From Hyperoodon ampullatus (taxonomy: Eukaryota > Chordata > Mammalia > Artiodactyla > Ziphiidae): 64,000 nucleotides of DNA. This document shows, piece by piece, positions 35,633 through 49,400 of the stretch. Under the pieces are notes generated by a model. The model saw only the letters and a list, made by a program, of their open reading frames with translations, was not told the DNA's origin and did no database searches. The stretch is taken from positions 176,030,242 through 176,094,241 of the forward strand of contig OX457059.1 of assembly GCA_949752795.1 (NCBI GenBank), read 5' to 3'. The stretch's first letter is position 1; every line of letters begins with the position of its first letter. A program made the position numbers and the translations under genes.

Positions 35633-36535
35633 CTGTGGGGAAAGATGACCGTCAGACTGGGGCTCCCAGGCTGAAAGCCGTCCCAGGTGGTGACCTCAGG
35701 AGGAGCAATCAGCTTCAAAATGCAGCCGCCAGACGACAACGTGCCCATCCCCGAACTAAACCATCGGCCACGCCAACCGTGCCAGCCACCGGACCGCAGT
35801 AGTGGGAGGAAGCACAGAGAGACAGGGACCGGGCAGCAGGAGCGCCGTGTGACCCCAGCAAGCTGCCTGGCCTCTCTGTGCTAACCCCCCCGACGCGGCG
35901 GGAGGACACTGGCTCTGGCCGCACCGCTCACCTCTCTCGGCGTTCCTCTAGGGCCCTCAGTGCAGGTGTAAGCGGCCCCTCTGGGCCCCAGTTTCCCACT
36001 ACACAGCAGGGCTGAAAGGTTCTGAGGCGAAGATGATGGAGGCAGCCCAGGTACCACGGCGCTGTCCTACCCGCCCCTCCGAGGCCCCAAAGTGCGGTGG
36101 CCAGGGCCCCGCCACAGGCCTGCTCTCCCCACAGAGGGAGCGGTCCCTGCCCCGGCTTCCCCACCCACCACGACCCCTTCCTGGGCCCTCTCAACCCCGG
36201 GACGACGGTGCCCTCCCCCGCCCCGCCCCCACCTTCCTAGAAAGCAAAGCCAGGACGGCTGGGGAGGGGCCGCTGCCCCAGGCCTGCCCGTCCCTGGGTC
36301 GGGCTGCCAGGCCGGAGGCTTCCTGCTGCTCTTAGGGGCTCGGTACTCTTTTGTCCGGAAGTTCCTATTTCTCTACCGTGTGTTCACTCCTACGAACGTG
36401 GAAAGCTGCCTTATGCCATCCTTTCTGTCAGAAGCCCCGGGGCTCACCCCCCACCCATGCTGTCGGCGCCGAGGCCACACAAAACCACACAAGAGCTGCA
36501 GCTCCAATCCCAGAAGCGGCTTCTTTCTTTTAATG
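35633..36535. other. AHRR intron 2, part adjoining exon 3
   Basis: GC-rich unique intron sequence; no gene or repeat is recognised. Confidence 0.5.
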
Positions 36536-37460
36536 GAGATGTAATTCACATAACATAAAGCTGTTGTAAAGTTTTGGCATTTACCACATTCACAGCGCTG
36601 TCAACCTCTATCAAGCTCCAAAATATTTTCTTCACCCCCAAGTCAGCCCCCGCCCGCCCCACTAAGCAGTTTCTCTCATCTTCCCCTCCTCTCAGCCCCT
36701 GGCGGCCACAATCGCTTTCTGTCTCCCCAGGTTTGCCCGTTCTAGACACTTTGCGTCAATGGAATCAGACTTTGCGTGCCTGGCCTCCTTCACGGGCCAT
36801 CAGGCGTCAGGGTTCATCCACGGCACAGCCCGGGTGGAGCTTCACTCCTTTTCCCGGCTGTGTTCCACGGCCTGGATGGATGCACCTGCTCATCTGTTCA
36901 CCAGTCCACGGGCGCTTGCCTTGCTCCCACTTTATGGGTATTGTAAACCCTGCAGCCGTGAACTTCAAGTCCACACTTCTGCTTGAACACGTGCTTCCGG
37001 TTCTCTTGGGTATAAGCCTAAGAGCGGGACAACGGCTTAACCTGGTGGTTCTAGGTTTAACTTCAAGAGGGGCTGCCAGACTGTCCTCCACAGCGGCTGC
37101 GCCACGTCACGCCCCCAGCCACACTCCGCAGCCTCGCCAGCACTTGCTATTTTCCTTTTTTAAAATAAGACCCATTCTCATAGGTGTAAAGCAGTATCTC
37201 ATTGTGGTTTGATTGGCATTTCCTTAATGACCAGTAAAGTCGAGCATCTTTTCACGTGTTTGTCGGCCATCTCTTTATCTTCTTTGGAGAAATGTCTACT
37301 CAAGTCCTTTGCCCATTTTTGAATTGGGGTGTTTGTTTTTCTGTTCTTGAGTTGTAGGAAATCTTTATATATTCAGGATACTAGATCCTTAACAGACATA
37401 CAATTTGCAATTATTTTCTCCCATTCTCTGGTTATCTTGCTGCTTTCTACTGTTTCTTTT
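36536..37460 (-). mobile_element. Old L1M 3' half, reversed
   Basis: The plus strand shows the reverse-complement order of an L1M 3' region: 'atgtaattcacataacataa', 'cctctatcaagctccaaaat', 'ggaatcagactttgcgtgcc', a block with 'cttatgggtattgtaaaccc', then 'tctcattgtggtttgattgg', 'catttccttaatgaccagta', 'ctttggagaaatgtctactc' and 'tcccattctctggttatctt'. It is about 0.9 kb and heavily mutated, the best-preserved old L1M in this window. Confidence 0.85.
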
Positions 37461-38189
37461 TAATTTTTTTCCCCTCATTGAGGCTCCTACACCAACATTA
37501 CTCATGCTGCTAGCCAAAATTTAAAGGGTCAGGAGGCCTGGAGAGACTGAGCAGACCCCGTGTGGACTGGCACTTGACAGCTAGAGGAGAGGCCCGCCCA
37601 GGAGTGAAAGACACTCGAAGCCGCCCCAGAAAACAAGGTAGCACTGAGGGCAGGTGTGGGGGCCAGAGAAGGGGAGAGGGCGGCCCGGCTCAAATCTCAC
37701 CTCTGGGTAGACCTGTGGGGAGCAGTCGCCCCTCCCAGCCCACGTGTGCCTGGGATAGGACGAGCCGTGACTGTCCCCAGCCCGCACCCCTGAGGGGCAC
37801 CTGGGGGGGACACTCGCAACTGAAGAAACAGGTGCTGGAAAAGCTCTAGTCCTTCCAGCTTTCTCAGACCCCCTGGGTGCCCCTCCACGCAGCCCCCCTC
37901 CGGTTCTGGGCGCCAGAGCAGGAACCTCCCCGCCCCCGCCAGGTGGGTGAGAGGAGCCACGTGGAGGGAGATGCTCCCCTGAGCTGGCCTCTGGCTCAAG
38001 CCCAGGGCCACAGGGAGGAAGCTCCGACTCCCCAGGGTGGAGACTCGGCAGGAGGTGAGGGGACAAGGACCACCAGCACGGGAGGCGCCTGGCCACTCGC
38101 TGACGGGAGATTCACAAAGGAAGCCAAAAACATAAAACACCTGGGACAAGTCCAACAGAAGACATTCCAGACGCCTAAACGGAGACTAT
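37461..38189. other. AHRR intron 2, GC-rich unique DNA
   Basis: This lies between two L1 copies of opposite orientation. No gene or repeat is recognised. Confidence 0.45.
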
Positions 38190-39590
38190 AAAATAGTGCT
38201 GAGAAAAACTTAAAGAGACATAAACAAACAGAAAGACATGCCACATACACAGACTGTAAGACTCAATATTGTTAGGATTGTGTTGCTCCCCCAAGCTGAT
38301 CCATGGACTCAATGGAGCCTCAACTGAAATTCCAACAGGACTTTTTACAGAAATGACAAGGAGTCTAGACTTTACGTGGACATGCAGAGGACAGAGAATA
38401 GCCAATCCGAGGGCAAAGCTGGAGGCCTTGCCTGACTGACTATAGGCCTCTCTGAAGCTGCAATGTTCCGAATGCTTTGGTATTAGAGAAACGATGGAAA
38501 CATAGATCAAGGGAACAGAATAGAGAGCCGAGAAACAGACTCACATATTTTTGGTCAATTCATTTGAGCCAGATACTGAGGCAATTCAATAGGGAAAGAA
38601 AGTCTTTTCAATCAATGGTGCTAATCAACTGGACATCCATGAAAACAAGTAAACATCAGCCCTTACCTCACACAATACTTGAAATTAGCTCAAAATAGAT
38701 CATAGACCTAAGTCTAAAATGTACCATGAAAGTTTACAAGAAAATACGCGAGAAAATCTTTGAGACCTCAGAGTAGTCCTGGGACTCTTAGGACACACAC
38801 TAAAAAAAAAAAACTTGTGAAGGAAAAAAATGATATATTGATCTTTTTCAAAATTTTTAAATTGTCTTTGAAAATCACCATTAAGAAAATGAAAAGGGGA
38901 GGCATAGATTGGTTAAAAATATTCACAACAAGAGCCTGCATCCAGAATATGTAAAGAAGTTTTACAATTCAACAAGAAGACAAACAGCCCAATAAGAAGA
39001 TAGGCAAATTATTTAGAAAACTCTTCACCAAAGAAGCTGTATGGACGGCAAATAAGCACCTGAAAGGATATCAACACCATTAGTCACTAGAGAAACACAA
39101 ATTAAAACCATGGTGAGCTACCACCACAACCCATCAGAGTGGCTGAAACCAAGACTGACACCCCAGGCAACGCTGAGAAAGTAGAGGAATCACACGCTCA
39201 GCTGCCAGGAATGTAAACGGTGCAGCTGCTTTGGAAAATGGTCTGGTGGCTTCTTAAAAAGTCAAACCCTCCTCTGCTGTATGTGTGACCCACAATCCCA
39301 CTCCTAGGTGTTTACCCAAGAGAAATGAAAACATTACATCCAAAGACCCGTATGTAAACATTCACAGCAGCCTTATTCGTGATACCCCAACCTGGGAACC
39401 CCCCAAATGCCCACCTGAGATGAATAAACACACGTGGCTCATCCACACAACGGGCACCACTCAGCGTGAGAAGGACATACGCGGCACACACACCACGGAG
39501 GACCGACATCATCTTGACAAGGGAGAGAAGCCCCACACGGTGTAGGGGCCCATTTATAGAAAATTCCAGGAAATGCAAACCAGCCTACTG
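38190..39590 (+). mobile_element. L1M ORF2 C-terminal and 3' region
   Basis: Landmarks in order: 'gaaattccaacaggactttt', 'cacatatttttggtcaattc', 'aggcaattcaatagggaaag', 'aggcaaattatttagaaaac', 'catgaaaacattac' and an 'attcacagcagccttattcg' block. It contains multiple frameshifts. No flanking duplication is obvious. Confidence 0.8.
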
Positions 39591-40239
39591 GACAGGAGCG
39601 CAGGCAAGGTTGCCTGGGACGAGGCTACTGGAGGAGTGACAAGGGCACAAGGAACCTTCGGATGTGACAGGAGTGTCTGTGACCTTGGCTTCGGCAATGC
39701 TTCTCGGGTGATTACACATCTCAGAACCAATCAGACTGTGCACCGTAAGTACGCGCAGCTCTGCATGCTTCGGTCACAGCCCAATCGAGACCAAAAATGC
39801 AGACGAGGGGGGAGCCCCACTGCTCACACACCTCCGAGCTCAAGGTGCCCATCCGCAGTGCAGGGACCCGCCGCTGCGGTCATGCCCCAGCCCTGAGGGC
39901 CTGGCAGGGGGCAGGTTCTACCCTGGGGTTCTAGCAGGTTCCACCTCCCGGTTCATGCATCACAGGCTCGCGACTTTCACGGCCCATCCACGGAGGATGG
40001 GGCCAGACCACAGTCCACAGCCCTCGGCGAGGCGAGGGGGTAGTACTGCAGCTGGCCCGTGGGGCTCACACCCCAGGAGGGGCCGTGGGCCCGGGCACCT
40101 GCACATGTGCGCACTGCCAGCAGCTCCTCTGGCCTTTGTGATACACTCGGACAAGCCGGCATGGCCACGTGCCCCAGAGGGTCCGCAGGCACAGCCAGGG
40201 GAGTGTGTTCAAGTTAATCCACTGTCTTTCACTGCCCCT
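39591..40239. other. AHRR intron 2, unique sequence
   Basis: No gene or repeat is recognised. GC-rich from about 39800. Confidence 0.45.
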
Positions 40240-40800
40240 CAAATCATGTCTAAATGCCATTACAAATCGGTGAGGAAAACACTGATTATCGAATAGAAGT
40301 ATTAGGAAAAACCAGTGGCCACAGGGGAAAAGAGAGAGCTTCAGACCCACACTTTACACCAGGAAACATTCCAAGTGCTCAAAATTTAAATACATATATT
40401 AAGGAATCCAAAAAATTTAGAAGAAATCCTGGGGAAATTCTCATAAACTTGAAGCAGGGAAGATCTTTCCAATTGTGACATAAAATTAATTAGCCACAGA
40501 AAGTAAAAGATGAATAAATTCAACTTCATAAAAATTAAATGCTTTCTGCACTGCAAAGAACACCACAAGTAAAATAAAAACTGGGGAAAGGTGTGTGAAA
40601 TACATTTAAGAATTAGTCTCCCCAATGTACAACAAGCTCTTACAAATCAAGAAGCAAAAACATAAACAATACAATAGAAAAATTATCAAAAGTGGTCAAC
40701 ACAGACAGTTCACAGAAAAGGAAATACAGTGGCTGCTAAGCCTCATGTATGAGGAGAACACGCAAATTCACCAAAGTCTGAGGCACACTGTGTGCCCGGC
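40240..40800 (+). mobile_element. Degenerate L1-like fragment
   Basis: The AT-rich text includes 'aaaattaaatgctttctgca', 'aatgtacaacaagctcttac', 'aaaaattatcaaaagtggtc' and 'acagttcacagaaaaggaaa', the order seen in very old L1 or HAL1-type elements. Highly diverged. Confidence 0.6.
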
Positions 40801-41464
40801 AGGGCATGCCTCCAGTTCCGGCCAGTTTGGCAACACCTATGAAATCACAAATGCCACACTCTTGGCCTGAGCAATCCCACTTGCAAGAATGCATATGCCT
40901 GTTGGGTCTGGCCTTGATTTACCTGCTTGCAAGCTAGTAACCTGCTGCTGTTCACGGATCTTGGCAGAAGGCGTGAGCCTCCACGGTCAAAGACAGGAAA
41001 CTTACTGCTCACAGCATGGCAGGCAGCGCAAACCTCTGTAAGCATCACTGACCCAAGTCTGTGAGGGTGACACAGAAGGGGCCAGGCAGGGGCTGCGGGC
41101 ACAGGGTTTGTGTCAAAGCCGAGGAGTCCACCACTTTCACAGTAAACAGTTAACAAGCCTGTTCGGGCCCGCGAGGGAACGGCCAGCACACAGCCACGGC
41201 GGTGGCCTCTCCAACGACGAGCACGAGTCCAACACCAGGCCCGAAGTCACTCAGCACAGCGGCGCCTGTAAGCCAGTCGGAACGGACGCTGGCGGAGGGC
41301 TAGTGACAACAAATCACGGCATGCCCCGCACAGCTGACAAGGAATCCATGAGGAGCAATGTCGAAGGTGCACGGCCGTGTGTGTGGACGTGGCCCCTTGT
41401 GCATAGAGGCAGGGAGCTCCTGTGCTGCACACCGTGTTTGCTGATTTGTGCGTTAATGCTCTCA
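40801..41464. other. AHRR intron 2, unique sequence
   Basis: No gene or repeat is recognised. Confidence 0.45.
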
Positions 41465-41679
41465 GGCCCCCAGATCCCAGTGTACACAGCCCCCAGATCC
41501 CAGTGTACACAGCCCCCAGATCCCGGTGTACACAGCCCCCCAGATCCCGGTGTACACAGCCCCCCAGATCCCGGTGTACACAGCCCCTCAGATCCCGGTG
41601 TACACAGCCCCCAGATCCCGGTGTACACAGCCCCTCAGATCCCGGTGTACACAGCCCCCCAGATCCCGGTGTACACAGC
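41465..41679. repeat. Minisatellite, unit 22-24 bp, nine copies
   Basis: Nine tandem copies of 'cagatcccggtgtacacagc' plus a variable C run. The first two copies carry 'cccag' where the others carry 'cccgg'. Length differences of one or two bases in the C run account for the changing frames. Confidence 0.95.
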
Positions 41680-43839
<2,160 letters not shown>

Positions 43840-44877
43840 AACACACTTTGACTATTGACATCAGTAGGTAAAGTAAATGGATCAAAAAGATACACTAATC
43901 AAAAGTACAGCTGGAGTAGCTGTGTGAGTATCAGACAAAGCAGACTTCAGACAAAGGAATATTACCAGGGACAAAGAGGGATACTATAAAAGAATAAAGG
44001 GGCTAATTTTCCAAGAAGACATAGCAATCCTAAATGAGAATGCATCACCCACAGCTTCAAAATACAGGAAGCAAAAACTAATAAAACTGAAAAGATAATT
44101 CATTAGTAACTTCAACATCCCTCTCTGAGTAATCAATAGAGCAAACAAACAGAAAATCACAAAGGATATAGAATATCCAAACAACAACAGATGTAGACTA
44201 ATTGAAATATATAGACTACTCCAGCCAACAACAGCAGAATACACATTCTTTGTACATGGAACATTCATCAAGATAGACCATATTCTTGAACTTAGAACAA
44301 TCCTTAACAAACTTAAAAGAATAAAAATACAAAGTATGTTCTCTAACAAGAATGGAATTAAACTAGAAAGATATATGGAAAATTCCCAACCATTTGGTAA
44401 GCAACCCATTTCTAAATAACCATGGGTCAAAGAGAAAGTCTCAAAGAAATTTAGACATATTTTGAACTGAATGAAAATGAAAATACAGCATATCAAACTC
44501 TGTGGGATACAGCTGAGCAGTACTTTGATGGACACTGATAACATTAAATGTTTATATTAGAAAAAAATTAAACGTTTCAAATAAGTAATCTAAGCTTCCA
44601 CTTTAAGTAATTAGAAGAAGAGAAAACAAATCCAAATCAAGCAGAAAGGTGGAAATAGTAAAGAGAAAAAAATCAATGAAACTTAAAATGGAAATACAGA
44701 AAAATCAACAAAACCAAGAGTTGGTTCTTTGAAAAGATCAACAAAATTGATAAACCTCTTGCCAGACTGATCAAGAAATAGAGAAGATATGAATTACTAA
44801 TATCATGAATAAAAGAAGGACATCACTACAGATCCCACAGACATTAGAAGGAAAATAAGAGAACACTGCCATGAACT
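43840..44877 (+). mobile_element. L1M ORF2, endonuclease to RT start
   Basis: Landmarks: 'cagctggagtagctgtgtga', 'atattaccagggacaaagag', 'caagaagacatagcaatcct', 'acattctttgtacatggaac', 'aaaaccaagagttggttctt', 'gataaacctcttgccagact'. There is no intact frame. Interrupted by an LTR-like element at about 44878 and continued at about 45223. Confidence 0.85.
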
Positions 44878-45222
44878 TAGCTGTGTGCCCACCAAATTCA
44901 TATGTTAAAGCCCTAATCCCCCATTTGACTGTATTGCAGATGGACCTTTAAGGAGGTGATTAAGAAGAAATGAGGTCATATAGGTGGAGCCCTGATCTGA
45001 TAGAACTGTTGCCCTTATAAGAAGAGGAAGAGAGAGGAGAGCTGTGTCTTCACCGTGTGCAAGCCAAGAAGAGCGCTCTCATCAGAAACCAAATCAGCAG
45101 GCACCTTGATGGACTTCCCAGCCTCCAGAACTGTGAGAAATAGGTTTTCATCGTTCTTAGGTGTTGGTTAAGCCACCCAGTCTGTGGTATTTTGTTACGG
45201 CAGCCCAAGCAGACTAAAACAA
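44878..45222 (+). mobile_element. LTR-like (MaLR-type) element, near full length
   Basis: It reads 'caccaaattcatatgttaaa', 'aaggaggtgattaagaagaa', 'gaggtcatataggtggagcc', 'gcccttataagaagaggaag', 'cccagcctccagaactgtga', 'gttaagccacccagtctgtg' and 'ttacggcagcccaagcagac'. It splits the L1 cleanly: the host L1 text before and after joins. It is the best-preserved copy of this family in the window. The family assignment is from memory. Confidence 0.65.
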
Positions 45223-45679
45223 ATACTATCCCCACAAATTCAACAATTTAGATGAAATGGACCAATTTCTTGAGTGACATAAACTACCAAGCTCACTCAA
45301 GAAAAAACAGATAACCTGTTTAGCCCTGTATTTATTCCAACAACAACAAACAAAAGCAAAAGCCCAGATGGATTCACTGGTAAATTCTACCAATTTAAGG
45401 AAGAAATAATACCAATTGTTTGCAGAAAACTAAAAATAAAATTAAAAACTGCCAATTCATTTACAAGTTCAGCATTACCCTGATACCAAAACCAAAGACA
45501 TTTTGAGAAAATGATGGACAAAAATCCCTCGTGAACATAGGCACAAAAATCTTCAATTAGATATTAGCAAATGGGATCCAACAATATATAAAGAGCACAA
45601 CACATCACAAATGGGGTTTGCTCAAGGAATTCAAGCCTGATTCGACATCCAGAAATTGACCAGTATAATTCACTTTATT
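45223..45679 (+). mobile_element. L1M ORF2 RT region, continued
   Basis: The L1 resumes at 'atttagatgaaatggaccaa' and passes 'gatggattcactggtaaatt' and 'cctgataccaaaaccaaaga'. It is broken again by a SINE. Confidence 0.85.
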
Positions 45680-45696
45680 AATAAATAAAAGAAAAA

Positions 45697-45898
45697 GGGG
45701 CTTCCCTGGTGGCGCAGTGGTTGAGAGTCCGCCTGCCAATGCAGGGGACGCGGGTTCGTGCCCCGGTCTGGGAAGATCCCACATGCCGCAGGGCGGCTGG
45801 GCCCGTGAGCCATGGCCCCTGAGTCTGCGCGTCCGGAGACTGTGCTCCGCAACGGGAGAGGCCACAGCAGTGAGAGGCCCGCGTACCGCACAAAAAAA

Positions 45899-45932
<34 letters not shown>
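45697..45932 (+). mobile_element. CHR-type SINE with (AAAT)n tail
   Basis: A short-form CHR copy whose tail has become an (AAAT)n microsatellite (about 45896-45940). The 17-base target duplication 'aataaataaaagaaaaa' is exact at 45680-45696 and 45933-45949. Confidence 0.94.
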
Positions 45933-45941
<9 letters not shown>

Positions 45942-45949
45942 AAGAAAAA

Positions 45950-47055
45950 AAATATATGGTCACCTCAACATACATAAAATGCATTTGACAAAATCCAAAT
46001 CCATGCATAATAATAAAAAAACCTCTCATCAAACTAGGAATAGAAAGGAACTTAATTAACCTGATAAAGGACATCTACCAAAAAATCCTACAGCTGACAT
46101 CACACCTAACAGTGAAAGACTGTATACATCCCCAGAGATCATGAATAAGACAAAGATGTCCTCTATCACCATTCCCCTTAATGTTCACAGACAACAGGAT
46201 GGTACATACAGAAAATTCCAAAATTTGGCTAAGACAAATCTTTTATAATAATTGAGTCCAGTAAGGTCACAGGGAAAAAGGACAATATAAAAAGTCAATT
46301 GTTTATATACACTAGCAATGAACAACTGGAATACACATTTTTCAAAAGCCATACTGTTTACAACAGCACCAAAATAAAAATTAAATATTTAGGTATTTCA
46401 ATAGGTTTAATATGTGTAACTGGGGCCCTAAAGAATAGGAGGGTAATAGAGGTGACAGAAAAAATTTAAGTAATAATAGCAGAAATTTGTCCAAACAATG
46501 AAAACTATAAACCTACAGATTCAAGACATCAATGAACCCCAAGCACAAGAAACAGGAAGAAAACTACACCAGGCACATCATAATCAAATGACTCATAACC
46601 AGAGATAAATAGAATAATCTTAAAAGCCACCAGAGAAAATAGCATTGGGTACAAAGAAACAAAGATAAGTATGACAGCAGATGCCTCCTGAGGAACATGT
46701 AGACGAGGGGACAGCGGAGCAGCATCTTTAAAGCACTGAAAGAAAAAACCTGAAACGAGAATTCTGAACCCTGTGAAAATATCTTTCAAAAATTAAGGCT
46801 AAATGAAGACTTTTTCAGGCATAAAAAAGCTGAAAGAATTCATTGCCAACTGACCCACACTATAAGAAATGTGAAAGAGTGTCTTCAGGCCAAAGGAAAA
46901 TGATACCAGATGGTAACGTGGATCCACAAAATGGAACAGAAAGCACAGGAAGTGGTAACTGCATGGGTAAGAATGCAAGTCCTTCTTACTATCGAACTAT
47001 CTCTGAAAAATAATTGACTGTTTAAACAACAATGACAACAATATGTTGTGGGGTT
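45950..47055 (+). mobile_element. L1M ORF2 RT and older L1M 3' segment
   Basis: 45950-46430 carries RT landmarks ('ctcatcaaactaggaataga', 'gacatcacacctaacagtga'). From about 46440 the text changes to another L1M segment ('caatgaaccccaagcacaag', 'catcataatcaaatgactca', 'tctttaaagcactgaaagaa', 'ttgtggggtttataacctac'), so two L1 pieces may be abutted. Confidence 0.75.
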
Positions 47056-47415
47056 TATAACCTACGCAGATGTCAAGGTTTGGCAACCACAGCACGAAGG
47101 CCAGTAGTGGGAGGTGGTGGCACCCCACTGGGAAGCGGGGCTGGACCCTTCGAGCATTTCTCTTCTGTAGCGAGCGCAGAGTGAGGGGCTTCTGGTTCCC
47201 GTGCGTCTCCCGTGTCTTCTTGTTCCTGCTCACCTCTTACGGAGGCTGGGAAGCTCAGTGAAACATCTCCGCCAGCCCAGAGCCTGAACCCCTACATACA
47301 GGCAAGCCCTCTCGGCACCCCCTCAGCCCTGAGTACCCTTCCGAGCTCTCCTTCTGCTGTTGTTAATACTTCTTTATATGAATTAAAGTCTCTCCATTCA
47401 AGCAAAAAATTAAGT
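47056..47415 (+). mobile_element. Possible LTR fragment
   Basis: The segment ends in 'ctttatatgaattaaagtct', which resembles the poly(A)-signal/R region of retroviral-type LTRs, and it separates two L1-like parts. Evidence is limited to this shape; I cannot name a family. Confidence 0.25.
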
Positions 47416-47459
47416 AAAAAACATAAAAAGCTGATTTTTAAAGTTCACACGTTTTAGAG

Positions 47460-47662
47460 AAACATGCTAACACCTGTGAAAGGATGACACGTCAGCGATT
47501 GTTTCTGTGTAATCTGCGGAGCAGGGTGGGGTTTACGTGACACTGAATCAGCCAATATTGACAGCTGACCATCTATGATACTCGATGAATAAGTTGGACT
47601 CATTATAAACTTCTCTCCACTTTTGTAAAAGATTTGAAAATTTTCATAATAAAAAGGTTTTT
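47460..47662 (+). mobile_element. Probable old L1M 3' end
   Basis: It closes with 'cttctctccacttttgtaaa' then 'tttgaaaattttcataataa', a typical ancient L1 3' terminus. The SINE at 47675 inserted immediately after it. Confidence 0.55.
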
Positions 47663-47674
47663 AAAAAGCATTGA

Positions 47675-48029
47675 GGGCTTCCCTGGTGGCGCAGTGGTTA
47701 AGAATCCGCCTGCTAATGCAGGGGACACGGGCTAGAGCCCTGGTCTGGGAAGATCCCACGTGCCGCAGAGCAACTAAGCCCGTGCGCCACAACCACTGAG
47801 CCTGTGCTCTAGGGCCCACGAGGCACAGCTACTGAGCCCACGTGCCACAACTACTGAAGCCCATGCACCTAGAGCCCATGCTCTGCAATGAGAGAAGCCA
47901 CGCGAATGAGAAGTCCACGCACCGCAATGAAGAGCAGCCCTGGCTCACTGCAACTAGAGAAAGCCTGCGTGCAGCAATGAAGACCCAACGCAGCCAAAAA
48001 TAAATAAATTAAATAAATAATTTTTTTTA
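47675..48029 (+). mobile_element. CHR-2-like SINE (long form)
   Basis: A long-form copy of about 355 bp with the same repeated 'cacaactactgaagcccat' type body as the element at 14064-14430 and an A/T-rich tail. The target duplication 'aaaaagcattga' is at 47663-47674 and 48030-48041. Confidence 0.93.
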
Positions 48030-48041
48030 AAAAAGCATTGA

Positions 48042-49400
48042 ATAAAGAGAAATGTGGCACAAGAATAAACATAATGTGGTCAACTGATTTTCAACAAAGC
48101 CATTCAATGGGGAAAGAACAGTCTCTTCACCAAAAGGTGCTGGCACAAATGGACATCCAATACCAAAGAGTGAAGCTGGACCCCTACCTCACACCCTTTA
48201 CAAAAATTAACCAAAGTTAGTTAAAGACCTAAGTGTAGGAGCTAAAAGAAAACATAGGGCTATATCTTCATGACCTTACATTTGGCAATGGATTCTTAGA
48301 TATGTCACCAAAAGCACAGGTAAGAAAAGAAAAATGAGATAAATTGAACCCCATCAAAATTTAAAACTTGGGCTTCAAAGGACACCATCAAGAAAGTGAA
48401 GAGACAACTCACAGATGGGAGAAAATATTTGCAAATCATATATCGGATAAAGGTCTGGTATACAAACTACATAAAGAACTCTTAAAACTCAACAACAAAA
48501 AGACAAACAACCTAATTAAAAATGAACAAAGGACTTGAATAGACCTTTCTCCCCCAAAAAACATACAAATGGTTAACAAGCACATGAAAAGATGCTCAAC
48601 GTCAATAGTCACTAAGGAAATGTAAATCAAACCCACAACGAGACACCACTTCATACCCACGACAATGGCCATAATATTTTTTTTAAAAAAAGAAAAAAAA
48701 AGGAAAATATCAAGTGTTGGTGAAATTGTGGAGAAACTGGGACCCTTGTGCTGTGCTGGTGGGGATGAAAAATGGCACAGCTCCTGTAGAAAACAGTTTA
48801 GTATTTCCTCAAAAAGTTAAACATAGGGTCACTACACGACCCAGCAATTCCACTCCTACGTATATGCCCGAGAGAACTGAAAACATATGTTCAAACAAAA
48901 TCTGGCACACAAATACTCACAGCATCATTATTCATAAGAGCCAAAAAGCAGAAACAACCTAAATGCCCATCGACTGATGAATGGATAAACAAAATGTGGT
49001 CCATCCATACAGTGGACTATTACTCAGCCATAAGAAGGAACGAAGCTCCGATGCACCCTACAACACAGATGAAGCTTGAAAACATCATGCTATGTGAAAA
49101 AGAAGGCAGACACAGAAGGACACATATTGATTGCATTTATATGGAATGTCCAGAACAGGCAAACCCACAGAGACAGAAAGTAGGTGAATGGTTGCCAGGG
49201 GCTGGAGGAAAAAAGAATGGGGAGTGACTGCTTAAAGGGTATAGAGTTTCCGTTTGGGATGAAGAAAATGTTTTGGAATTAGAGGTGGTAGTTGCACAAC
49301 TTTGGCAATATACTCAATAAATACCACTGAACCTTAAATTTTTAAATGGTTAATTTTATGTAGTGTGAATTTTACCTCACTAAAAACAAAGAACACAAAT
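48042..49400 (+). mobile_element. L1M ORF2 C-terminal and 3' region
   Basis: Landmarks: 'aatgtggtcaactgattttc', 'gtgaagagacaactcacaga', 'atgaaaagatgctcaacgtc', 'tggggatgaaaaatggcaca', 'ctcagccataagaaggaacg', 'gaatggttgccaggggctgg', and the closing 'gtagtgtgaattttacctca'. It reaches the L1 3' end; coding frames are broken. Confidence 0.88.

Noticed and set aside
35356..35802. 148-codon plus-strand frame over AHRR exon 3
   Set aside because: It is the antisense shadow of the bHLH exon.
41465..41679. CRISPR-like regular array
   Set aside because: There are no spacers: the whole unit repeats. It is a vertebrate minisatellite.
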